A stretch of DNA of 7,207 nucleotides from JANOBJ01 sp031411575 (lineage in GTDB: Bacteria; Pseudomonadota; Gammaproteobacteria; Burkholderiales; Burkholderiaceae_C): contig JANOBJ010000154.1 in NCBI GenBank assembly GCA_031411575.1, positions 1 to 7,207 on the forward strand. The letters run 5' to 3'. Below are positions 1 through 5,462 of the stretch, in pieces. Position 1 is the first letter of the stretch. Each line of letters opens with the position of its first letter. Below the pieces are notes generated by a model. That model was not told the origin of the DNA. It did not search any database and saw nothing but the letters and a program-made list of their open reading frames with translations. Position numbers and translations under genes: made by a program.

Positions 1-805
1 CCCGCGCGCCGCGAAAGGCATAGATGCTCTGGTCATCGTCACCCACGGCCAGCACCGAACTGTCAGGCCCGGCCAGCAACATGATCCACGCGTACTGCAG
101 CTTGTTGGTGTCCTGGAACTCGTCGATCAGGATGTGCCGAAAACGCCGCTGGTAGTGCTCGCGGATGGGGTCGTTGTCGCGCAGCAGATCGTAGCTGCGC
201 AGCATCAGCTCGCCAAAATCCACCACGCCTTCACGCTGTCAATGTTCTTAGTACTGCTGGTAGATCTCGACCTTCTTGCGCGATTCTTCGTCGCGCACCT
301 CGACCGCATTCGGGCGCAGGCCGTCTTCCTTGCAGCCGGCGATGAACCACTGCGTCTGCTTGGGCGGAAAGCGCTCTTCGTCCACGTTGAACTGTTTGCA
401 CAGCCGCTTGATCGCCGAGAGCTGGTCCTGCGTATCCAGAATCTGAAAACCCTGCGGCAGGTTGGCCAACTTGTAGTGCGCACGCAAAAACCGGTTGCAC
501 AGGCCATGAAAGGTGCCGATCCACATGCCGCGCACGTTCACCGGCAGCATGGCCGACAGCCGGGTGAGCATTTCCTTGGCCGCCTTGTTGGTGAAGGTCA
601 CCGCCAGAATGCCGCCCGGCGAGGCCTCGCCGCGTTGCAGCAGCCAGGCGATACGGGTGGTCAGCACGCGGGTCTTGCCAGAGCCGGCGCCCGCCAGGAT
701 CAGGGCGTGTTCGTTGGGCAGCGTGACGGCCGACAGCTGTTCGGCGTTGAGGTGCTGTAAGAGTGGAGAATCCGGCGCGACAGACAAAGTGGCTTGTGGG
801 AACAT
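1..805 (-). pseudogene. uvrD: UvrD-type DNA helicase, 5' part, interrupted by two in-frame stop codons
   Basis: UvrD is a 3'-5' superfamily 1 helicase that acts in nucleotide-excision and mismatch repair. Reading leftwards from the ATG at 805-803, the first 185 codons hold a Q-motif (LNAEQLSAV), Walker A (AGAGSGKT, residues 38-45), motif Ia (AVTFTNKAAKEM) and motif Ib (GTFHGLCNRFLR). A TAA at 250-248 and a TGA at 241-239 then follow, separated by GAA CAT. Beyond them the same frame resumes with typical UvrD sequence: QREGVVDFGELMLRSYDLL, the Walker B/motif II DEFQD (124-110), then GDDDQSIYAFRGAR (43-2), running off the left edge. No indel is needed. Each stop is one base from a plausible sense codon (GAA, TGC). 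It is either a recently inactivated gene or two base-call errors. Family identity is very secure; true pseudogene status is not. Confidence 0.88.
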
Positions 806-816
806 TCACCCATTGT

Positions 817-822
817 AGGAAG
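817..822 (+). promoter_or_regulatory. Ribosome binding site AGGAAG fixing the start of the exported-protein gene
   Basis: AGGAAG lies 6 bp upstream of the ATG at 829. It lies in the 23-bp gap between the divergent starts of uvrD and this gene, so the promoter of each gene must lie inside the coding region of the other. Confidence 0.6.
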
Positions 823-828
823 CTGAGC

Positions 829-1647
829 ATGACATTTCGTGGCCTGACCGATTCATTTGCACCCCCTTTGGCGCGCGCCCGCGCCCACACCCCGGCTCGC
901 ACCCCAGCCCGCGCGCCCACCCCCGTCCGGCGCGTGCTCGCCACACTGTCAGCAGGGGCAATGGCCGCCGTTGCAACCCTCGCGCCGCCCGCGCTGGCCC
1001 AGTCGTACTGCGCCAGCGACGGCCAGCGCGCACCCGTCGCGCTGCTGGAGCGCTTTATCAACGCCGACTGCGACGCCTGCTGGGCCAGCCCGGACACGCC
1101 GCAGCCGCGCACCGGCGAACTGGCCATCGACTGGATCGTGCCCGGCGGCAAAGGCGAGGACGCCCCGTTGTCGGCCGCTGCCACCCGCGATGCCGCGGCC
1201 CGCCTGCAGGCGCTGAAGCTGCCGCGCCCGGCTGAAGCCTCCACCGCCCGATTGACGCCCGCACGCGATGCACGCCGCACGCTGCGGGTGGCGCACGGGC
1301 TGCCGTTTGCCGGCTACATCGCCGCCTCGATCGAACTGAAGCCGGCTGGTGCGACGCCAGCCGGGCCGCTCACCGCCTGGCTGGCGCTGGTGGAGACGAT
1401 CCCTGCCGGCACCGAAGGCACGCCGGTGACGCGAAATCTGGTCCGAAACGTGCTGGAGTCGGCATGGGATGGTCGTAGTTTGCTATTAAAATATGAGCAA
1501 AAGCGTTTCTTCGAATCGCGCCCCATGAGCATCCCCGCCGGGGCCAACCCCGAGCGCCTGCGCGTGGTGGGCTGGGTGCAGGATACGAAAGGCCGTATAA
1601 CCGCCATCGCGCAATCACGCTGCGCGCCCACCGGGCAAAACCCGTAA
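829..1647 (+). CDS. Exported protein of unknown function with a CxxC motif
   Basis: Not recognised as a named family. I chose the ATG at 829 because AGGAAG (817-822) sits 6 bp before it; the frame stays open back to an in-frame ATG at 763, inside uvrD, which lacks this support. The product is 272 residues. Residues 20-35 are a Pro/Ala/Arg/Thr-rich stretch (TPARTPARAPTPVRR). A hydrophobic segment then ends in APPALA/QS near residue 57, a good signal-peptidase I site with an unusually long basic n-region. A later start (GTG at 934 or ATG at 961) would give a more normal or very short signal peptide. The mature part has Cys61, the pair C81-x-x-C84 in NADCDACWASP, and Cys265 near the end, suggesting disulfides or a redox or metal site in the periplasm. 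Residues 217-224 (SLLLKYEQ) come from an AT-rich island unlike the rest of the gene. A thioredoxin-like fold is possible but unproven. Confidence 0.75.
   Translation: MTFRGLTDSFAPPLARARAHTPARTPARAPTPVRRVLATLSAGAMAAVATLAPPALAQSYCASDGQRAPVALLERFINADCDACWASPDTPQPRTGELAIDWIVPGGKGEDAPLSAAATRDAAARLQALKLPRPAEASTARLTPARDARRTLRVAHGLPFAGYIAASIELKPAGATPAGPLTAWLALVETIPAGTEGTPVTRNLVRNVLESAWDGRSLLLKYEQKRFFESRPMSIPAGANPERLRVVGWVQDTKGRITAIAQSRCAPTGQNP
1481..1499. repeat. AT-rich 19-nt TGCT...AGCA element inside a coding region
   Basis: TGCTATTAAAATATGAGCA is an imperfect palindrome, preceded by GTT as is the similar 19-nt element at 3635-3653. Both share GTTTGCTAT at the left and AGCA at the right. It stays in frame here and encodes part of SLLLKYEQ using TTG, CTA, TTA, AAA and TAT codons that are rare elsewhere in this gene. 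From memory, related AT-rich palindromes are common in Comamonadaceae genomes; that is not verified here. Confidence 0.4.
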
Positions 1648-1653
1648 AATCGG

Positions 1654-1691
1654 ATACCGGGCCCAAGTTTTCTTGCGCCCGGTATTTTTTT
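1654..1691 (+). terminator. Rho-independent terminator after the exported-protein gene
   Basis: ATACCGGGC (1654-1662) and GCCCGGTAT (1677-1685) form a perfect 9-bp stem around a 14-nt loop, followed directly by a run of seven T (1685-1691). It begins 7 bp after the TAA at 1645-1647 and separates the exported-protein transcript from guaC. The reverse strand has no matching T-run on the other side, so it should act in the plus direction only. Confidence 0.9.
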
Positions 1692-1766
1692 GCCCAAGCG
1701 GCAGATAACTGCCGGCCAAGCCAAGCGCTCTCCTGTTCACTCAACAGCTTTCTGGAGCCTGGTTTC

Positions 1767-2744
1767 ATGGAAATCTTCGATTACGACAACATCCTGCTGC
1801 TGCCGCGCAAATGCCGCGTGGACAGCCGCTCTGAGTGCGACGCCAGCGTGACGCTGGGCGGGCGCAGCTTCCGCCTGCCGGTGGTGCCGGCCAACATGAA
1901 GACCGTGGTGGACGAAACCATCTGCGCCTGGATGGCCCAGAGCGGCTATTTTTATGTGATGCACCGCTTCGACCTCGACAACGTGAAGTTTGTGCGCGAC
2001 ATGCACGCGAAGGGGTTGTACGCCTCGATCTCGCTGGGCGTGAAGCAACCCGACTACGACACCGTGGACCGGCTGCTGGCCGAAGGCCTCGTGCCCGAGT
2101 ACGTGACCATCGACATCGCGCACGGCCACGCCGACAGCGTGCAGAAGATGATCGGCCACCTCAAGGCCAGGATGCCGTCCACCTTCGTGATCGCCGGCAA
2201 CGTGGCCACGCCCGAGGCGGTGATCGACCTCGAAACCTGGGGCGCCGACGCGACCAAGGTCGGCGTCGGCCCGGGCAAGGTGTGTATCACCAAGCTCAAG
2301 ACCGGTTTTGGCACCGGCGGCTGGCAGCTCAGTGCGCTAAAGTGGTGCGCGCGCGTAGCCACCAAACCCATCATTGCCGACGGCGGCATCCGCGACCATG
2401 GCGACATCGCCAAGAGCATCCGGTTCGGCGCGTCCATGGTGATGATCGGCTCGCTGTTTGCCGGCCACGAGGAGTCGCCGGGCAAGACGGTGGAGGTCGA
2501 TGGCAAGCTGTTCAAGGAGTACTACGGCTCGGCCAGCGACTTCAACAAGGGCGAGTACAAGCACGTCGAGGGCAAGCGCATCCTGGAGCCGATCAAGGGC
2601 CCGCTCGCCAACACCCTGATCGAGATGGAGCAGGACGTGCAAAGCTCCATCAGCTACGCCGGCGGCAACAAGCTCATGGACATCCGCAAGGTGAACTACG
2701 TGATCCTGGGCGGCGACAACGCGGGCGAGCATCTACTGATGTGA
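1767..2744 (+). CDS. guaC: GMP reductase (short, Firmicutes-like type)
   Basis: GMP reductase converts GMP to IMP and ammonia with NADPH in cytoplasmic purine salvage. The 325-residue product is a single IMPDH/GMPR barrel without the CBS domains of IMP dehydrogenase. The catalytic loop is GVGPGKVCITK with the nucleophile Cys173. Phosphate and nucleotide binding are indicated by IADGGIRDHGDIAKS (203-217) and the segment GASMVMIGSLFAGHEESPGK (221-240), and YYGSASDFNKG (252-262) is the flap. Length and style match the roughly 325-residue GuaC class known from Bacillus rather than the roughly 347-residue E. coli type. The ATG at 1767 has GGAG at 1754-1757. The preceding 119 bp hold the terminator at 1654-1691 and no obvious strong promoter. 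The last codons (GEHLLM stop) are echoed in the intergenic region behind. Confusion with guaB is unlikely, given the missing CBS domains and the length. Confidence 0.93.
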   Translation: MEIFDYDNILLLPRKCRVDSRSECDASVTLGGRSFRLPVVPANMKTVVDETICAWMAQSGYFYVMHRFDLDNVKFVRDMHAKGLYASISLGVKQPDYDTVDRLLAEGLVPEYVTIDIAHGHADSVQKMIGHLKARMPSTFVIAGNVATPEAVIDLETWGADATKVGVGPGKVCITKLKTGFGTGGWQLSALKWCARVATKPIIADGGIRDHGDIAKSIRFGASMVMIGSLFAGHEESPGKTVEVDGKLFKEYYGSASDFNKGEYKHVEGKRILEPIKGPLANTLIEMEQDVQSSISYAGGNKLMDIRKVNYVILGGDNAGEHLLM

Positions 2745-2803
2745 GGCTGCGTCTGCACCGGCCTCGGCTGGCGAACATCTGCTGATGTGACGCCGCGTTT
2801 GCA
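2724..2803. repeat. Imperfect 34-bp direct repeat spanning the guaC stop codon
   Basis: Copy 1 (2724-2757) begins GGCGAGCATCTACTGATGTG and contains the guaC stop; copy 2 (2770-2803) begins GGCGAACATCTGCTGATGTG. The copies match at 29 of 34 positions and are offset by 46 bp, so copy 2 is out of frame with guaC yet could still spell GEHLLM stop. Copy 2 also contains a small hairpin, ACATC (2775-2779) / GATGT (2784-2788), of which copy 1 keeps four pairs. The stretch lies between two convergent genes. No T-run follows, so it is not a classic terminator. Confidence 0.7.
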
Positions 2804-2809
2804 GGGGAA

Positions 2810-3532
2810 TCAGCCGCCGCGCTTCCACGCCTCGTAACGCGCCTTGTTGTCGTCATTCGGCGGGTACAGGCCCGGCAGCGGCACGCCGCGGCCTACCTCC
2901 TCCATGATCCAGCCCTCCAGCCGCTCCTGCTCGACGGCGGCGTCCACCACCTCGTCCAGCAGGGCCGCGGGAATCAGCACCGCACCGTCGGCATCGGCCA
3001 CAACCACGTCGTTGGGGAACACCGCCACGCCGCCGCAGCCAATCGGTTCCTGCCAGTTGACGAAGGTGAGCCCCGCCACCGACGCGGGTGCCGCCGTGCC
3101 CTGGCACCATACCGGCAGGCCGGTGCCCAGCACGCCCGCCAGATCGCGCACCACGCCGTCGGTCACCAGCGCGGCCACGTTGCGCTTTTTCATGCGGGCG
3201 CACAGGATGTCGCCAAAAATCCCGGCGTCGGTCACGCCCATCGCGTCCACCACCGCAATCACGCCCTCTGGCATGGCCTCGATCGCGGCGCGCGTGGAGA
3301 TCGGCGCGCCCCAGGAGGCCGGCGTGGCCAGGTCTTCGCGCGCGGGTACAAACCGCAGCGTGAAGGCGCGGCCCACGAGGCGCGGCTGGTTGTCGCGCAG
3401 CGGCCGCGTGCCGCGCAGCCAGACGTTGCGCAAGCCTTTTTTCAGCAGCACGGTGGTCAAGGTGGCGGTGGTGACGTGCTTGAGCGTCTCGATGAGGGCG
3501 GGGTCCAGCGGGAGGACGGGAGTGGGTGCCAT
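2810..3532 (-). CDS. RraA-like / HMG-aldolase-like protein
   Basis: This belongs to the RraA fold family, which covers the RNase E regulator RraA and class II pyruvate aldolases (4-hydroxy-4-methyl-2-oxoglutarate aldolase / oxaloacetate decarboxylase). With the ATG at 3532-3530 the product is 240 residues. DAMGVTDAGIFGDILCARMKKRNVAALVTDGVVRD (96-130) ends in R129-D130, the Arg and metal-binding Asp needed for aldolase chemistry in that family. GGVAVFPNDVVVADADGAVLIP (167-188) is the family's C-terminal signature. The intact RD pair and the catabolic neighbourhood favour an enzyme (a divalent-metal retro-aldol or decarboxylation yielding pyruvate) over an RNase regulator; the substrate is unknown. 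The frame extends upstream to a TTG at 3565 (adding 11 residues), but neither start has a convincing Shine-Dalgarno. A sigma70-like promoter lies at 3645-3673. It is convergent with guaC, with 65 bp between them. Confidence 0.85.
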   Translation of the reverse strand: MAPTPVLPLDPALIETLKHVTTATLTTVLLKKGLRNVWLRGTRPLRDNQPRLVGRAFTLRFVPAREDLATPASWGAPISTRAAIEAMPEGVIAVVDAMGVTDAGIFGDILCARMKKRNVAALVTDGVVRDLAGVLGTGLPVWCQGTAAPASVAGLTFVNWQEPIGCGGVAVFPNDVVVADADGAVLIPAALLDEVVDAAVEQERLEGWIMEEVGRGVPLPGLYPPNDDNKARYEAWKRGG

Positions 3533-3634
3533 GGGTGTCTCGGGTAGGGTCAATGGGGTGGTCAAGCCAACAGGCGTGGTTCAGGGGGTTTTTGGGTCAA
3601 ATAGGCCTGTTGTCCTCTTGAAATGGTCATTGTT

Positions 3635-3653
3635 TGCTATATTTATTATAGCA
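3635..3653. repeat. Perfect AT-rich palindrome overlapping the promoter -10
   Basis: TGCTATATTTATTATAGCA has 7-bp perfect arms (TGCTATA / TATAGCA) around TTTAT. It covers the -10 element of the promoter facing the RraA-like gene, so it could be an operator. It could equally be a dispersed repeat that happens to supply a -10, since a similar element occurs at 1481-1499. Confidence 0.6.
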
Positions 3654-3673
3654 CCCAGATCATCGGCCGCCAA
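3645..3673 (-). promoter_or_regulatory. Sigma70-type promoter for the RraA-like gene
   Basis: On the minus strand, TTGGCG (3673-3668) is followed after exactly 17 bp by a perfect TATAAT (3650-3645), with TGC before it making an extended -10. Transcription would start near 3638, giving a leader of about 105 nt before the ATG at 3532. The -35 and spacer lie just after the stop of the hydrolase gene at 3688, so the RraA-like gene can be expressed apart from the hydrolase. Confidence 0.65.
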
Positions 3674-3687
3674 CCCGAAGCGCGCGC

Positions 3688-4554
3688 TCAGCGGCGCACC
3701 AGTTCCAGTGCCAGCGCGTGCAGGCGGTGGTTGCTCTCCGTCAGGGCTTCCAGAATGCTGAAGTGGTTCAGGCCGAGCATCGCCTCGCGCACCGGTACGG
3801 TTTTCGATCCCCAGGCCTGCTCGATCAGCGCGTTGTGGCGCAGGAACTCGTCGCTCTCGTCGGCGCCAGCCACGGTGTAGAGCACGCCACGCGGCGGCGG
3901 CGCAAAGGACGCGGGGCTGGCGCGGCTGGCCTGCTCAGGCGTGAGGCGCAAGTCGCCCTGCAGCATGGGCGTGTGGATCAGCGGCTCCAGGTCGTACAGG
4001 CCGGAGATGCTCATGGCGTTCTTCACCAGATCGGCCGGCAACGCAGGGGCCCAGCGCTTCCACTGACAGGCCAGCATCATCGCGGCCAGATGCCCGCCGG
4101 CCGAGTGGCCGATCACGCTGGTGCGGGCCGGGTTGCCACCGTACTGGCTGACATTGGCCCAGGTCCACGCCAGCGCCTTGACCATCTGCAGCACGATGTC
4201 CGGGATGGTGACGGGCTTTTCCGCCGTACCCGGGCACAGCGCGTAGTTGGGCACGACCACGCAGGCGCCCTGCGAGGTGAAGGCCGGCGCGATGAAGGAG
4301 TGATCGGATTTGTCCAGCGAGCGCCAGTAGCCGCCGTGGATGAACACCAGCACCGGCGCGTTTCTGGCTGTGGTGGGGAAGATGTCGAGTGTCTCGTTGG
4401 TACCGTCGCCGTAGGCAACGTCGAGCGTGCACGGGTGCGTGTCGCGAGCAAGCTTCGAGCTGTCGGCCCAGCGGCGAAAGTGCTCGCCATGCTCAGGCAC
4501 CAGCGCGCGATTGTTGTACATGCGGTCGAGCCATTGCGGGTCATAACGGGCCAT
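3688..4554 (-). CDS. Alpha/beta hydrolase, arylformamidase-like
   Basis: A cytoplasmic alpha/beta-hydrolase of 288 residues. I chose the ATG at 4554-4552 because AGGAG (4565-4561) lies 6 bp upstream; an open frame 12 codons longer (to 4590) lacks this support. FIHGGYWRSLDKSDHSF (71-87) carries the HGGYW oxyanion-hole motif seen in kynurenine formamidases and related HGG-type esterases. VIGHSAGGH (147-155) holds the nucleophile Ser151. GADESDEF (230-237) supplies the likely acid (Asp232 or Asp235), and LNHFSIL (262-268) the His264. It probably cleaves an ester, lactone or formamide. No kynA or kynU neighbours are seen, so kynurenine pathway membership is not supported. It diverges from the GntR regulator and sits upstream of the RraA-like gene on the same strand, with 155 bp between. 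There is no signal peptide. Confidence 0.87.
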   Translation of the reverse strand: MARYDPQWLDRMYNNRALVPEHGEHFRRWADSSKLARDTHPCTLDVAYGDGTNETLDIFPTTARNAPVLVFIHGGYWRSLDKSDHSFIAPAFTSQGACVVVPNYALCPGTAEKPVTIPDIVLQMVKALAWTWANVSQYGGNPARTSVIGHSAGGHLAAMMLACQWKRWAPALPADLVKNAMSISGLYDLEPLIHTPMLQGDLRLTPEQASRASPASFAPPPRGVLYTVAGADESDEFLRHNALIEQAWGSKTVPVREAMLGLNHFSILEALTESNHRLHALALELVRR

Positions 4555-4560
4555 GCGAGT

Positions 4561-4565
4561 CTCCT
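4561..4565 (-). promoter_or_regulatory. Ribosome binding site AGGAG of the hydrolase gene
   Basis: AGGAG read on the minus strand lies 6 bp before the ATG at 4554 and decides this start over the longer open frame. Confidence 0.7.
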
Positions 4566-4654
4566 GGGGCGATTCTTTGGGGGTGGGCACTATCTTGGCA
4601 CAGGCACGACCCAGGGAGACGCGAGCCGGTTGGCAGGCGCGACGGCCGGGGGCG

Positions 4655-4724
4655 TTGTCACTGATCGTAAATGGGCTTGCAATCTCCGATTTTTATTGTA
4701 TTCTGTATACAGAGTCCAGAAATT
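4655..4724. promoter_or_regulatory. Divergent promoter region between hydrolase and GntR operon
   Basis: This AT-rich patch lies in an otherwise GC-rich 212-bp gap (4555-4766). Rightward candidates are TTGTCA (4655-4660), 17 bp, TGCAAT (4678-4683), or TTGCAA (4677-4682), 16 bp, TATTCT (4699-4704). Leftward, TACAAT (4700-4695) is a good -10 with a poor -35. None is as strong as the promoter at 3645-3673, as is common for regulated promoters. The rest of the gap shows nothing else recognisable. Confidence 0.5.
4702..4713. promoter_or_regulatory. Palindromic operator candidate TCTGTATACAGA
   Basis: A perfect 12-bp palindrome containing TGTATACA. FCD-type GntR regulators bind short AT-containing palindromes of this size, and the gene for such a regulator starts 53 bp downstream. 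The site overlaps or directly follows the rightward promoter candidates and lies just upstream of the leftward -10 (4700-4695), so bound protein could repress both directions. That this regulator binds here is inferred from position. Confidence 0.55.
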
Positions 4725-4766
4725 GCACCGCCCTCCCGCACGCCCTCGCTCTCCGTACGCCGACCC

Positions 4767-5462
4767 ATGACCGCCCACCTTGTCAAGCTGGAAACCGCGC
4801 CCGATCTGGTGGACCAGGTTTACCGCGCGCTGCTGGACGCGATCAGCGAAGGCTCGCTCGCGCCCGGGCAGCGCATCACGCAGGAAGACTTGGCCGAACA
4901 GCTGGCAGTCTCACGCCAGCCGGTGCTGCAGGCGCTGCGGCTGCTCAAGATCGATGGTTTCGTGATGGACGCGCCGGGAAGAGGCCTCCTGGTGACACCG
5001 CTGGACGCCACCCTCATCGGCAAGGTGTACCAGGTGCGCGGCGCGCTCGATGCGCTGGCTGCGCGGCTGGCGGCCGGCTTTCGCTACCGGATCGACCCGA
5101 AGATCATCGAACAGGGTCGCAAGGTGGTACGCCAGGGCACCAGCGGCAAGCACATCAAGGCGATGATCGACGCCGACATGGCGTTTCACAACGCCATCTA
5201 CGCCGGCTCGCAAAACCCGCTGATCGAGCAGAGCGCGCAGCTGCACTGGCGCCACCTGCGCCGCGTGATGGGCGCGGTGCTGCAGCAAACCGGCCAGCGT
5301 GACGCGGTGTGGGACGAGCACCAGGCCATTGCCGACGCGATTGCCGCGGGCGACGCCGACCGCGCCGCGCGCCTGATTGAAACCCATAGCCTGCAGGCCA
5401 GCAACAACCTGGCCCGCGAACTGACCCAGGTACTCAACACACGTGAAGGAGACAAAGCATGA
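4767..5462 (+). CDS. GntR family transcriptional regulator, FCD (FadR-type) subfamily
   Basis: A DNA-binding repressor or activator, 231 residues from the ATG at 4767. The N-terminal winged helix covers residues 10-77 (LVDQVYRALLDAISEGSLAPG, ITQEDLAEQLAVSRQPVLQALRLL, VTPLD). The C-terminal FCD ligand domain keeps the metal-site residues D137, H141 (DADMAFH), H185 (WDEHQAI) and H207 (IETHSL), so it probably senses a small organic acid bound through a metal. An in-frame ATG at 4671 would put the start inside the promoter and add a non-family tail, so the later start is preferred, although no clear Shine-Dalgarno precedes it. The stop overlaps the dioxygenase start by ATGA. By analogy with related loci it likely controls its own operon and the divergent hydrolase in response to the pathway substrate. 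Confidence 0.92.
   Translation: MTAHLVKLETAPDLVDQVYRALLDAISEGSLAPGQRITQEDLAEQLAVSRQPVLQALRLLKIDGFVMDAPGRGLLVTPLDATLIGKVYQVRGALDALAARLAAGFRYRIDPKIIEQGRKVVRQGTSGKHIKAMIDADMAFHNAIYAGSQNPLIEQSAQLHWRHLRRVMGAVLQQTGQRDAVWDEHQAIADAIAAGDADRAARLIETHSLQASNNLARELTQVLNTREGDKA
5446..5451 (+). promoter_or_regulatory. Strong ribosome binding site AAGGAG of the dioxygenase gene
   Basis: AAGGAG ends 7 bp before the ATG at 5459 and lies inside the last codons of the regulator gene. It is the best Shine-Dalgarno in the window, suggesting the dioxygenase is made in excess of the regulator from the same mRNA. Confidence 0.8.

Noticed and set aside
239..250. Recoding (selenocysteine or stop reassignment) as the explanation of the two uvrD stops
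   Set aside because: TAA and TGA end other genes in the window normally. Two different stops would have to be recoded within four codons, and UvrD is not a known recoded family.
134..760. Open plus-strand frame of 208 codons opposite uvrD
   Set aside because: It is antisense to clearly conserved helicase motifs, has no family likeness, and its openness follows from GC-rich codon bias.
1767..2785. Second plus-strand frame running through guaC and the repeat behind it
   Set aside because: Its Arg/Gln-rich product is typical of an off-frame reading of a GC-rich gene; guaC is unambiguous.
3562..3630. A 22-codon upstream ORF in the leader of the RraA-like gene, whose TGA overlaps a possible TTG start
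   Set aside because: It has no ribosome binding site and begins only a few bases after the expected transcript start; an overlap of this kind can occur by chance.
4594..4612. Sigma54-like TGGCAC in the divergent region
   Set aside because: No TTGC-type -12 element follows at the required spacing.
3718..4770. Long 350-codon plus-strand frame opposite the hydrolase
   Set aside because: It is a shadow of the hydrolase gene, which has catalytic motifs and a ribosome site; the shadow product is Arg/Gly/Ala-rich without domains.
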